From Acidimicrobiales bacterium (lineage in GTDB: Bacteria; Actinomycetota; Acidimicrobiia; Acidimicrobiales; SZUA-35): 30,533 nt of DNA. The stretch covers positions 1-30,533 of the forward strand of contig JAHECQ010000002.1 of NCBI GenBank assembly GCA_024641625.1, read 5' to 3'. This document shows, in pieces, positions 1-7,288 of this stretch. A program made the position numbers and the translations under genes. Each line of letters starts with the position of its first letter. The first letter of the stretch is position 1. Under the pieces are notes generated by a model that worked only from the letters and a program-made list of their open reading frames with translations, searched no databases and was not told the origin of the DNA.

Positions 1-571
1 AACCGATCATGTCGGGACGCTTGACGCAGTGGGCCACGACAGGGGAAATCCCGCTCGCCACCAATGCGTTCAGATGCACGCTGCCGCGCAGTTCTCGCAG
101 TGTTGCCGCCAACTGGGCCGCCCTGCCGGGGGCATCATCGACCAGCGGCATCGAAGCGATGCCGGCAAAGAGGGCCAGGCCAGCGATATCGGTGCCGGCA
201 ACGACGGCCTCGGCTGCCTCGCAGAACCCATCGAGACCCTCGACGCCGGCCAGTTTCTGACGACCGACTGCGGCGCAACACTCGTGATAGATGGCCGCTG
301 CCTCATGCGGCGGGAGCTTCTCCTTGGCGGAATTCCACAGTTTGGCCACCATTGCCCGGTGGAAGTAGCCGAAGGCGCTGGCCACGACGTCGGAATGGGT
401 ATCTCCCAACACCGAGCCACGACCAAGCATGTAGAACCGCATACCATCGAGGCCGAGCTCCTTGCCCTTGGCCAGGGTGTCCTTGTTGAAATAGAACGCC
501 GCGCCGGAAGAGCCGAGGGGTTCGGTGACCGCAGCGGCCAGATCGGTTGCTTGTGAAAGTGAGAGCGTCAT
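1..571 (-). CDS. SCO6745-family protein, partial (3' end outside window)
   Basis: The frame opens with ATG at 571 and runs off the left edge after 190 codons. The N-terminal part reads MTLSLSQATDLAAAVTEPLG and is followed by a GLDGMRFYMLGRGSVLGD segment and an FGYFHRAMVAKLW segment, which resemble the alpha-helical SCO6745-like proteins of actinobacteria (normally about 270-290 residues, function unknown). About two thirds should be present. An AAAGG ribosome-binding site lies about 8 bases before the ATG, inside the coding region of the divergent gene, because the two ATGs share the tetranucleotide CATG. There is no signal peptide or membrane segment. The coding frame is secure; the family name rests on remembered similarity. 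Confidence 0.7.
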   Translation of the reverse strand, partial: MTLSLSQATDLAAAVTEPLGSSGAAFYFNKDTLAKGKELGLDGMRFYMLGRGSVLGDTHSDVVASAFGYFHRAMVAKLWNSAKEKLPPHEAAAIYHECCAAVGRQKLAGVEGLDGFCEAAEAVVAGTDIAGLALFAGIASMPLVDDAPGRAAQLAATLRELRGSVHLNALVASGISPVVAHCVKRPDMIG

Positions 572-972
572 GGCCGAACCTTTGCAGAATCAGCCACCCA
601 CGGCAACATCGGATCCCCCCGAGCAGGTGGTGTCACTCGATCCCTGGACCGGGCCCTGGGAAGACTCCGATCCCGACGCCAACTTCAAACACGATGTCGC
701 GTTGTACAGCCGACTCGACCCGCTCACGACCTTGACCAATCTGTCCGCCACCGTGAACATTCCGGTGGGGTCGCTGTGCCGGTACATCCTCGCCAAGTGG
801 GCGGTCGCCGGCAGCGAAGCGCTGTTGTGCCTGGGCCCGACCGCAGTGGATCGGCTCTGGCAGACGGTGGCCGACGCCCACGAGACCGGCACAGAGGCCG
901 CCAAGCTGGCTGCGTTCGACGACCTGGCCGGCCAGCTGTCATGGCTTCGGGTGCCGCTCGAGGAGCAGTGAG
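570..972 (+). CDS. DUF6027-like small protein
   Basis: A 133-residue soluble protein starting at ATG 570 and ending with TGA at 969-971. Its centre contains DPDANFKHDVALYSRLDP, then TNLSATVNIPVGSLCRYILAKW, and it ends in a helical segment with LSWLRVPLEEQ. This order, an acidic W-x-G-P-W-x-x-x-DPDANF segment followed by an IPVG-x-L-x-RY helix, matches what I recall of DUF6027 proteins in actinobacteria; their function is unknown. An AAAGTGAG ribosome-binding stretch precedes the ATG and lies in the coding region of the divergent SCO6745-family gene. In-frame codons continue upstream to 525, but that extension only copies the antisense of the neighbour, so 570 is preferred. A hairpin follows the stop. 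Confidence 0.6.
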
Positions 973-986
973 ACCGATCTGTGTCC

Positions 987-1014
987 CCGGTCGACCTGTG
1001 TCCCGGTCGACCGG
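987..1014. terminator. hairpin between convergent genes, probable bidirectional terminator
   Basis: CCGGTCGACC at 987-996 and GGTCGACCGG at 1005-1014 are perfect inverted repeats around an 8-base loop. The hairpin sits in the 49-base gap between the convergent DUF6027-like and thioesterase genes, where a shared terminator is expected. There is no U-tract on either side, as is common in GC-rich actinobacteria. The sequence can also be read as an imperfect direct repeat of GTGTCC-CGGTCGACC. Confidence 0.55.
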
Positions 1015-1020
1015 CTGCTC

Positions 1021-1866
1021 TCATTGATCGACCCGCAGGAGCGAGAGCTGGCGAGCCTGGGCAACCACCGCACCGGAGCTGTCCCACAGCACGCAATCCT
1101 CGACCAGGAGCTGATCGCCGATGTCACGCGTGGTGAGATGGGCACGAATCCAGCCGGGTGCCGGCGGCCGCCGGACATGCACGGTCAGCTCCAGCGTCGG
1201 CACCCAACCGATCCGTCCCAGGAGCCCGAACGGTGAGGGCGGGAACGCGTCGCAGAACAGGAGCAGGCTCGTGGTGTCCGGTTCGCGACCATCCAGGAAG
1301 CGGATCCAACCAGCCACCTCGGCCCGCCCGGAAACCCCGGTCAACGCAGGATCGATTCGTACGTCGAGCCGTCCGAGGATGGGCAGAGCGATACCTTGCT
1401 CGAGCTCTCGTCGAGAGGTGCACTCGTCGGGTTGAGGCACGGGGAAGGGTGGAATCGTCAGGGTCGGCGGCCCGACGGAGTGCGGCTCCTCACCGAAGGT
1501 GCCCAGAACACGGATCCGCTCTCTTCCCTCCTGCACCAGGCGACCGACCACCGTCGAGGTGGTGCGGCCCGAGCGAACGTGCTCGGTCACGATCTCGGCA
1601 GATTGACCGGCCGCCGGGGGACGCAGGTAGTGCGATGTGACCGAAATCGGCATGCTGTGGCTCGCAGCCGACGCCGCAGCCGACGCCAACATGGCCCGCA
1701 GCACCGAACTGATGGCGTACCCCCCGTTGGGGTTCTGCCCGATGTTCCACTGGTCGCTCACCTCGGTCGACCACACCCCTGGGGTATCGGTCGGCCGAAC
1801 GGCGGTTTCACGATCGAATTGCCACGAGCCGGCGGCGCCATCGGAGACGGGTTCGGATGCGTTCAC
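1021..1866 (-). CDS. thioesterase-family protein (double hot-dog, TesB-like)
   Basis: A 281-residue protein starting at GTG 1866 (VNASEPVSD). The N-terminal half carries NIGQNPNGGYAISSVLRAM at residues 41-59, the hot-dog helix signature of acyl-CoA thioesterase II-like proteins, and PISVTSHYLRPP at about 73-84. The second half repeats the fold with a W-x-R-F-x-x-G-R-x-P-D stretch and a C-terminal SGAVVAQARQLSLLRV strand typical of the family. It probably hydrolyses acyl-CoA thioesters in the cytoplasm; the chain length cannot be read. A GGAGGAG stretch lies 11 bases before the GTG, which decides against the longer open frame running antisense to 2325. It lies 53 bases downstream of the family 3 hydrolase on the same strand and may be cotranscribed with it. 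Confidence 0.8.
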   Translation of the reverse strand: MNASEPVSDGAAGSWQFDRETAVRPTDTPGVWSTEVSDQWNIGQNPNGGYAISSVLRAMLASAAASAASHSMPISVTSHYLRPPAAGQSAEIVTEHVRSGRTTSTVVGRLVQEGRERIRVLGTFGEEPHSVGPPTLTIPPFPVPQPDECTSRRELEQGIALPILGRLDVRIDPALTGVSGRAEVAGWIRFLDGREPDTTSLLLFCDAFPPSPFGLLGRIGWVPTLELTVHVRRPPAPGWIRAHLTTRDIGDQLLVEDCVLWDSSGAVVAQARQLSLLRVDQ

Positions 1867-1919
1867 CGATCCAGTATCTCCTCCGACGGCCGGATCGCAC
1901 CTCTCTGCCGATGACCGAC

Positions 1920-3356
1920 TCAAGGAGCAGCGAGACCCAGTTTCTGTTTCAGCCGGATGACTCTCGCGACGCTGATGTCGAGCCGCGTCATCGAGAGGCG
2001 CCCAGAGGAGAGCGCTTCGAGCAGGGCATTGCCCACCAGCTGGACATCGGGAGGAGCGAGGAGAATGTCGGCCCCGGCCAGCACCGAGCGAACTGCCAGC
2101 TCTCCCTGGTCGAGACCGGCCACCGCCCCCATGTCGAGGGCGTCGGTCATGACCACGCCATCGAAGCCCAAACCGCGTCGGAGATGGCCATCGATCAACA
2201 CCGGCGAGATCGTTGCCGGATCGCCACTGGGGTCGATGCCCGGAAGCGAGAGATGGCCGACGAGTACGACATCGACGCCGGCGTCGACCGCAGCAGCGAA
2301 CGGAATCAGGTCCCGCGACCGCCATGTCGCCTCGTCCACTCCGATGACGGGCAAGCCGCGATGGCTGTCGACCTGCGTATCCCCGTGCCCCGGCCAGTGT
2401 TTGACGGCAGCTGCGGCACCAGGAGCGAAGCCGTCACCGGTCTGCAGGCCGTCGATCGCGGCCATGACCATCCGGGCCACGAGCTGCGGGTCACCGCCAT
2501 AGGAGCGATCACCGATGATGCCGTCGTGCCGGTCGGTCACGTCGGCGACAGGAGCAAGGACAACGTTGACGCCCATCGACAACATCTCGGCCGCCGTGAT
2601 CGCCGCGGCGCCGCGAACAGCGTCCGCGTTGCCGGCCAACTCTCTCGCCGATTGAAAACTGGTGGTCCCATTACTGACCCGGTTGACCCGTCCGCCCTCC
2701 TGGTCGACTGCGATCAGGAGTCCGATACCGCTTGGGGCGGCCGCCTCCTGCAGTCCGGCACTGAGCGTCGCCACCTGCGAGCCATCCACCACGTTGCGCC
2801 GAAGGAACAGCACGCCACCCAACTCCTGCCGGATCACCACCTCGGCCGGCGTGTCGGCCCGCCCGATGGCCTGGTTCGACAGTTGTTCGTCACCGGTCGC
2901 CGCCGTCGCGTCGGTCCCCCAGAGCGCGGCCACGATCAGCTGACCCACCTTTTGTTCGACGGTCAGTTTGGACACGATCGCTGCAGCCGAGCCGATCGAG
3001 GTCATGGACGAAAATGCCTCGGCCGGCTCGATTACCGCCCGAGCAGGTGTTCCCGCCGGCTCGACGATCGCCGGCAGGGGAACAGTCCCATCCTCGGTAA
3101 CAGTGTCAGCTTCGGGGGCAGGCGCATCGACCGCGACCGGTCCGACGGGATCGCGACCGGCCGTCTCGGCGTCGGTCGCCGATCGAAGGTCCTCCACCTC
3201 GATGGATGGCCCGGTGCACGACGAGAGCAGAACGACGACCAGAGGGGTCAGGGCCATCGACCGAAGCGAGCGGCGCTGCGGACCACCGCGAGGTGCGGCG
3301 CCGAGCCCTTCGATCGGATGAGGCGGTAATGTCGACCGCCTCCTACGCCCCTGCAT
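1920..3356 (-). CDS. secreted glycoside hydrolase family 3 protein (beta-N-acetylhexosaminidase type)
   Basis: A 478-residue protein from ATG 3356. A basic stretch is followed by a hydrophobic run ending in LLSSC (residues 43-47), a likely lipobox, so the mature protein is probably a lipoprotein. A linker rich in A, P and acidic residues (about 48-115) precedes a GH3 N-terminal TIM barrel with VDQEGG (217-222), KHWPGHGDT (319-327), DSH (330-332) and VMTDALDMGAV, where Asp405 should be the nucleophile. The KH(W/F)PGHGDT...DSH pattern is the NagZ-type signature with the His/Asp acid-base loop, which points to cleavage of N-acetylglucosamine from peptidoglycan fragments or glycans outside the membrane. 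An internal ATG at 3257 would remove the charged N-region. A TACGCT -10 box 7 bases before ATG 3356 supports the longer start. Confidence 0.85.
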   Translation of the reverse strand: MQGRRRRSTLPPHPIEGLGAAPRGGPQRRSLRSMALTPLVVVLLSSCTGPSIEVEDLRSATDAETAGRDPVGPVAVDAPAPEADTVTEDGTVPLPAIVEPAGTPARAVIEPAEAFSSMTSIGSAAAIVSKLTVEQKVGQLIVAALWGTDATAATGDEQLSNQAIGRADTPAEVVIRQELGGVLFLRRNVVDGSQVATLSAGLQEAAAPSGIGLLIAVDQEGGRVNRVSNGTTSFQSARELAGNADAVRGAAAITAAEMLSMGVNVVLAPVADVTDRHDGIIGDRSYGGDPQLVARMVMAAIDGLQTGDGFAPGAAAAVKHWPGHGDTQVDSHRGLPVIGVDEATWRSRDLIPFAAAVDAGVDVVLVGHLSLPGIDPSGDPATISPVLIDGHLRRGLGFDGVVMTDALDMGAVAGLDQGELAVRSVLAGADILLAPPDVQLVGNALLEALSSGRLSMTRLDISVARVIRLKQKLGLAAP

Positions 3357-3363
3357 GACCACC

Positions 3364-3369
3364 AGCGTA
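3364..3369 (-). promoter_or_regulatory. -10 box TACGCT for a probable leaderless start
   Basis: On the minus strand TACGCT fits the actinobacterial TANNNT -10 pattern and stands 7 bases before the ATG of the family 3 hydrolase, so transcription could begin at the start codon. No good -35 hexamer is visible. Confidence 0.4.
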
Positions 3370-3443
3370 GGATCCAACGACGACCGCGTCCCGTATGGGG
3401 GCGGTGCGTCCCGAGTCCGCCTCGATCGACACGATGCTTCGAC

Positions 3444-4130
3444 ATGCCGAGAACCGACTGGAATCCCATCCTGCACCCCGAGCTGGAGAAGCCCTACTGG
3501 GAACGCCTTCAGCGTTTCGTTCACGACGAGCGTCAACGACACGAGGTGTACCCGCCGAACGAAGAGGTCTTTTCGGCCCTTCATCTCACCCCCTACGCCG
3601 AGGTGAAGGTGCTGATTCTGGGCCAGGACCCCTACCACGGACCCGGCCAGGCACACGGCCTGTGCTTCTCGGTGCGCCCGCCGACGGCTCCCCCTCCTTC
3701 GTTGGTCAACATCTTCTCCGAGCTCGAATCGGACCTCGGCCTTCCCCCTCCCGATCACGGCTCACTCGTGGCATGGGCGCAGCAGGGAGTGCTGTTGCTC
3801 AACGCGACGCTCACTGTTCGCGCCCACTCCCCGGCGTCGCACCAGGGCAAAGGGTGGGAGATCTTCACCGACGCAGTCATCGAGGCGGTCAACGCGAAAC
3901 CGGAACGTGTCGTCTTCATCCTCTGGGGCGCAGCGGCGCGAAAGAAGACAGCGCTCATCGATCAGAGCCGTCACGACGTCATCGAGTCGCCCCACCCCTC
4001 ACCACTGTCGGCCCACCGGGGCTTCTTCGGAAGTCGTCCGTTCTCCAGAGCCAACGCCGCGCTCATGAACGCGGGTCGTTCCCCGGTCGATTGGGGGCTG
4101 AGTCGCCCAGTTGACCACATCGTCGGCTGA
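3444..4130 (+). CDS. ung: uracil-DNA glycosylase (family 1)
   Basis: A 228-residue cytoplasmic DNA repair enzyme that removes uracil from DNA to start base excision repair. Diagnostic motifs are all present: GQDPYHG at residues 60-66 with the water-activating Asp62, LLLNATLTV at 117-125, and HPSPLSAHRGF at 184-194 with catalytic His184 and the Leu that enters the minor groove. The length and motif order are those of the UNG family, and the start MPRTDWNPIL fits homologues. The gene is divergent from the family 3 hydrolase (87 bases between starts). Its end overlaps the first of two GGCTGAGTCGC direct repeats. No oddities in the protein. Confidence 0.97.
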   Translation: MPRTDWNPILHPELEKPYWERLQRFVHDERQRHEVYPPNEEVFSALHLTPYAEVKVLILGQDPYHGPGQAHGLCFSVRPPTAPPPSLVNIFSELESDLGLPPPDHGSLVAWAQQGVLLLNATLTVRAHSPASHQGKGWEIFTDAVIEAVNAKPERVVFILWGAAARKKTALIDQSRHDVIESPHPSPLSAHRGFFGSRPFSRANAALMNAGRSPVDWGLSRPVDHIVG

Positions 4131-4137
4131 GTCGCGC

Positions 4138-4143
4138 TAGATT
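4138..4143 (+). promoter_or_regulatory. possible promoter -10 (TAGATT) for the PAP2-family gene
   Basis: TAGATT fits TANNNT and lies 44 bases before ATG 4188. A TTGACC at 4111-4116 is the only -35-like hexamer nearby, but its 21-base spacing is longer than usual. Unlike several neighbours, this gene would have a leader, and a GGAGGG ribosome-binding site is present at 4178-4183. Confidence 0.3.
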
Positions 4144-4187
4144 GTCCTGGTATTCAAGCAGTCACCGATCAGGGCGCGGAGGGTCTG

Positions 4188-5201
4188 ATGGCGGTCTCTG
4201 TCAGCTCGGCAACACAATCCACCCCAGCGAGATCGCGCACGGCGTCGTCCATGATCGCGCCGTCGGTGCCGCCACCAACGACCAAACGGGTGATTGTCGA
4301 TCGCACCATCGACCTCGTGCGCAATGCCTCCCTGATCCTCGGCTTGTACTTCGCGTACGCCGTGGTTCGCCGCCTCACCGCCGACGATTGGTCCACAGCA
4401 CTGGCCAATGGCCGATCGTTGCTGGCCTTCCAGGATCGCATCGGGCTGCCCTCCGAGGCCGGCCTCCAACACGCCTACTTCCTGCAGAACCCCTCCGTCG
4501 TGCGTGCGGCCAACAGCTTCTACATGTGGGGTCACTTCCCGATCACCGGCGTGTTCATGATCTGGGTCTGGTGGCGCCGCCGCGCCTACTACGGCGTGAT
4601 CCGCAACAGCATCGTCGGTCTCACCCTTTCGGCGCTCGTGCTCCATATCGTCTTTCCGCTCGCGCCTCCTCGCTTCTTCCCGTCGGCCGGGTTCGTCGAC
4701 ACCGCTCGGGACTTCGGCCCCAATCCATACGACTTGGGCGCAGCCAAGGCTGCCAACCAGATCGCCGCCATGCCTTCGCTCCATGTCGGGTGGTCGGTCC
4801 TGGTCGCCATCAGCCTCATTGCCCTGTGCCGCTCGCGATGGCGGTTCCTCTCCCTGGTCCATCCGGTGGTCACCACCTGCGTGGTGGTGCTCACGGCCAA
4901 TCATTATTGGTCCGACGCCATCATTGCCGTGCTGTTGGTGAGCGGCGCGTGGGTGTTCACCGTCCGACTCGCCCGCCTGGGTCTGTTCTCCTTCCATCCC
5001 ACCGTTCACCCTGCTGCCCCGATCACCGACTCGCCATCGGTGGTGTGGCTCACCGATCCCCGTGCCGTCTCCGCCAGGGCCGGGATTGTCGAAGGGATCA
5101 TCGATGTGCGCGCTGACCGGGCATCGGAGCACCTTGCGCCGAACACCGATTCCGACGAAGACAGGTTCGCCTACCAGTCACCCTCGAAGAGCGGGGCCTG
5201 A
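4188..5201 (+). CDS. PAP2-family membrane protein (inositolphosphotransferase/Aur1-like)
   Basis: A 337-residue integral membrane protein with about six hydrophobic helices. The phosphatase/transferase signature is split as in the Aur1/Ipt1-like PAP2 group: APPRFFP at 159-165, PSLHVGWS at 196-203 (His199) and NHYWSDAI at 239-246 with the catalytic His-x3-Asp pair. Such enzymes handle phosphoryl groups on lipids on the outer side of the membrane; actinobacterial members are linked to inositol phospholipid or lipoglycan metabolism, but the substrate is unknown here. The N-terminal 35 residues and the last 80 residues are polar and probably cytoplasmic or disordered. A GGAGGG ribosome-binding site precedes the ATG. 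The 3' end overlaps the convergent thymidine kinase gene by 31 bases. Confidence 0.85.
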   Translation: MAVSVSSATQSTPARSRTASSMIAPSVPPPTTKRVIVDRTIDLVRNASLILGLYFAYAVVRRLTADDWSTALANGRSLLAFQDRIGLPSEAGLQHAYFLQNPSVVRAANSFYMWGHFPITGVFMIWVWWRRRAYYGVIRNSIVGLTLSALVLHIVFPLAPPRFFPSAGFVDTARDFGPNPYDLGAAKAANQIAAMPSLHVGWSVLVAISLIALCRSRWRFLSLVHPVVTTCVVVLTANHYWSDAIIAVLLVSGAWVFTVRLARLGLFSFHPTVHPAAPITDSPSVVWLTDPRAVSARAGIVEGIIDVRADRASEHLAPNTDSDEDRFAYQSPSKSGA

Positions 5202-5599
5202 GTCATCGACTGCTTCTCGGCGTTCCAGTGACGTCGACAACGCAGGTCGTGGGTGACGGTCACCTTCTCGCCGGTGCCGCCGGTATCGACCTGCTGTGCG
5301 GTGGAGAACTGGGCTTCATCGCAGATGACGGCATGAAGACCCTCTCCTGACCCGCGGCCGAGGCCCGCCATCGGCCGGAGGTCTTCCTCGCGCAAGAGGC
5401 GATACAGATCGACCGTTGGATCGACCACGACCGCTGCAGCGGAGATGCCGAGCCGACTCGATACTCGGCCGGTCTGACGATCGAGTTGGCTGATGAGCAG
5501 GCAACGCAACCCTCGTTCGGCCAGGTTGTGACGGATCTGCAGTGCCTGCGTCGACTTGCCCGAACCCATTGTTCCGAAGAAGAAGCGCAACTCGGCCAT
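5171..5599 (-). CDS. tdk: thymidine kinase, internally shortened (lacks lasso loop and first zinc cysteines)
   Basis: The 142-residue product begins MAELRFFFGTMGSGKST, a perfect type II thymidine kinase P-loop (GTMGSGKST at 9-17), and includes ICDEAQF at 92-98 with the catalytic Glu. Right after AQQVD (101-105) it jumps to TGGTGEKVTVTHDLRCRRHW, which in homologues lies close to the C-terminus. The family is usually about 190-220 residues long; the missing middle should contain the thymidine-binding lasso (YGLxTDF-like) and the first CxxC of the structural zinc site. Only the second zinc half (CRRH, 121-124) remains. The reading frame is kept. The protein is probably inactive for thymidine phosphorylation, unless the gap is an assembly artefact. 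The ATG follows a TAGCTT -10 box by 8 bases. Confidence 0.8.
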   Translation of the reverse strand: MAELRFFFGTMGSGKSTQALQIRHNLAERGLRCLLISQLDRQTGRVSSRLGISAAAVVVDPTVDLYRLLREEDLRPMAGLGRGSGEGLHAVICDEAQFSTAQQVDTGGTGEKVTVTHDLRCRRHWNAEKQSMTQAPLFEGDW

Positions 5600-5607
5600 G
5601 GACCCTC

Positions 5608-5613
5608 AAGCTA
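5608..5613 (-). promoter_or_regulatory. -10 box TAGCTT before the thymidine kinase start
   Basis: TAGCTT on the minus strand stands 8 bases from ATG 5599 and fits TANNNT. It shares a 69-base divergent region with the M50 protease gene. A GAGGG lies only three bases from the ATG, too close to be an ordinary ribosome-binding site, which fits a leaderless or nearly leaderless transcript. Confidence 0.4.
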
Positions 5614-5656
5614 TCGGACGGGTTCGGTCCGGACGTCCCGAACAGAGGGTGCCCGG

Positions 5657-5662
5657 TAACGT
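5657..5662 (+). promoter_or_regulatory. -10 box TAACGT for a probable leaderless M50 protease gene
   Basis: TAACGT is followed by six bases and then ATG 5669, the spacing expected when transcription starts at the A of the start codon. There is no Shine-Dalgarno sequence between the two. Confidence 0.45.
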
Positions 5663-5668
5663 GGACGC

Positions 5669-6478
5669 ATGTTGCCTGGCCCACCGACTCCACCCGATGC
5701 TGTGCCGGGGGTGGGGCCGGGCGTCGATGGGATTCGCCCGAGCCCGGTGTTCTGGGGGGTGGTTGCCCTCACCGTTTTCGGGCTCTGGCTCACCACGGCC
5801 GATTTCGCCAGCCCCGGAGTGGCCGTGTTCACCTTCGTTGCCATGGGCTGGCTGCTCTCGTTGATCCTTCATGAGTTCAGCCACGCGTTCGTGGCCTGGA
5901 GAGGCGGTGACCACAGCGTCGTGGCGCGCGGCTACCTCTCGCTCGACCCACGCCTGTACACCGACCCATTTACGTCGTTGCTCTTCCCGTTGCTGCTGGT
6001 GGCGATGGGCGGAATCGGTCTGCCCGGCGGAGCGGTGTGGATCGACCGTTCAGCGCTTCGGTCACCGAGGACGGCCTCCCTGGTGTCATTGGCAGGTCCG
6101 CTGTCGAATCTGGTGTTCGCGGTGTGCTGTGTGGTGCCGGTATCGACCGGACTCGTCTCGTTCGAGGGGTCGCCGGTACTGGCGATCTCCCTGTCGTTCC
6201 TCGCGTTCCTCCAGATCACCGCGTTCGTCATCAACATGCTGCCCATCCCGGGACTCGATGGATTCGGCGCCCTCGAGCCCTTTCTTCCCCGGGAGGTCCT
6301 GGTGACCATCGCGCCGATCCGCCGCTACTCGATGTTTGCGCTCTTCATCGGACTGTGGTTCATCCAACCCGTCAACGACGCGTTCTGGAATCTGGTCCTC
6401 AACGTGGTCGACCTCTTCGGTATCGATCCGGCATTGGCCCTCGAGGGTTTCCGGCTGTTCCGGTTCTGGGAGGCCTGA
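5669..6478 (+). CDS. M50-family site-2 protease (membrane metalloprotease)
   Basis: A 269-residue polytopic membrane protein. The zinc motif HEFSH lies at residues 68-72 inside a hydrophobic helix, and the second ligand region appears as NMLPIPGLDGFGAL, the N-x-x-P-x-x-x-x-DG motif of rhomboid-unrelated M50 proteases. Both ends of the active site are thus intact. Members cut transmembrane or membrane-proximal substrates, for example anti-sigma factors, but no PDZ domain and no partner is visible, so the substrate is unknown. The N-terminal 25 residues are proline- and glycine-rich. The ATG is probably leaderless. The next gene begins nine bases after the stop, which suggests an operon with the alpha/beta hydrolase. 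Confidence 0.88.
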   Translation: MLPGPPTPPDAVPGVGPGVDGIRPSPVFWGVVALTVFGLWLTTADFASPGVAVFTFVAMGWLLSLILHEFSHAFVAWRGGDHSVVARGYLSLDPRLYTDPFTSLLFPLLLVAMGGIGLPGGAVWIDRSALRSPRTASLVSLAGPLSNLVFAVCCVVPVSTGLVSFEGSPVLAISLSFLAFLQITAFVINMLPIPGLDGFGALEPFLPREVLVTIAPIRRYSMFALFIGLWFIQPVNDAFWNLVLNVVDLFGIDPALALEGFRLFRFWEA

Positions 6479-6487
6479 GCCGAGACC

Positions 6488-7288
6488 ATGAACCGCAACC
6501 CCGCCTCCGTCGATCCCACCGGATCCAGCGAGACCGTGCAACCCCGTTCGGGTTTTCGCGGTTGGGTCGGACGCCCCCTGTGGATGGAGGCGCGAGTGCC
6601 CCTCGAGCGACGCGAGCTGCGAAAGAGCGAGTTCTGGCTGGGCAAGGGCCTCCCCGATGGACGCGGCCGCCCGGTGCTGATCATCCCGGGCTTCATGTCG
6701 GGGCCGAACAAGGCGGCCCCGTTGGCCCATGTGCTTCGTGCCTCGGGGTGGGAGGCCATGGTCGCTGACGTCGGCCGCAATGCCGGTCCGGCCTATCACA
6801 GCGTTGAGCTGGCCAGGCACGGGGTGGAGTCGCTCGCACAGCGAACCGGTGCACGCGTAGCCGTGGTCGGCCACAGTCGCGGCGGACAGTTCGGTCGAGT
6901 GCTCGCCTACCGACATCCCGAACTCGTCCACCGGGTGGTCGCAGTCTCTGCGCCGCTACGAACCAAGTATCCGCCTTTCTTCCTGGTGAAGGTGCCGGCC
7001 GAGGCGCTCGATCGAGTGTGGCGGGCCGGGATCTTCGGCCAGGTCCATCCTGATCGGGAACAGTCCGTCGATGACGATCGATATCGATCACTTCCTCCGG
7101 GTGTCGACCTCATCTCGATCTACTCCCGCTCCGATGGCATCGTCGACTGGCGCTATTCCTTCGACCGACAGGCCCGCATGGTCGAGGTCACTGCCACCCA
7201 CCTCGGTGTGATGCAGAGCATTGCCGGCATCACCACGATCGCCGCCGAACTCGATCGGCCATCCATGTCAATCGAGCTCGGACAGTAA
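6488..7288 (+). CDS. alpha/beta hydrolase
   Basis: A 266-residue cytoplasmic protein with the alpha/beta hydrolase fold. The oxyanion strand appears as VLIIPGFMSG (63-72), the nucleophile elbow as GHSRGG (128-133, Ser130), the acid as Asp216 in YSRSDGIVDW, and the catalytic His as His238 in THLGVM. The arrangement resembles lipase/esterase-like hydrolases acting on acyl esters; the substrate cannot be told. It follows the M50 protease gene by nine bases. The last 21 bases overlap the convergent HAD phosphatase gene. Its start has no strong ribosome-binding site, so coupling to the upstream stop is likely. Confidence 0.85.
   Translation: MNRNPASVDPTGSSETVQPRSGFRGWVGRPLWMEARVPLERRELRKSEFWLGKGLPDGRGRPVLIIPGFMSGPNKAAPLAHVLRASGWEAMVADVGRNAGPAYHSVELARHGVESLAQRTGARVAVVGHSRGGQFGRVLAYRHPELVHRVVAVSAPLRTKYPPFFLVKVPAEALDRVWRAGIFGQVHPDREQSVDDDRYRSLPPGVDLISIYSRSDGIVDWRYSFDRQARMVEVTATHLGVMQSIAGITTIAAELDRPSMSIELGQ

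Noticed and set aside
1857..3329. Long plus-strand open frame opposite the family 3 hydrolase gene
   Set aside because: The protein it would encode has no recognisable domain, is rich in Arg and His, and is the antisense of a gene with perfect GH3 motifs. In GC-rich DNA such antisense frames stay open by composition alone.
2945..3350. Internal ATG 3257 as the start of the family 3 hydrolase
   Set aside because: It would leave the signal peptide without a positively charged N-region, and no ribosome-binding site precedes it; ATG 3356 has a -10 box at the right distance.
4137..5132. Minus-strand frame opposite the PAP2-family gene
   Set aside because: Composition is rich in Gly, His, Arg, Asp and Glu, without membrane segments; the plus-strand PAP2 signature shows which strand codes.
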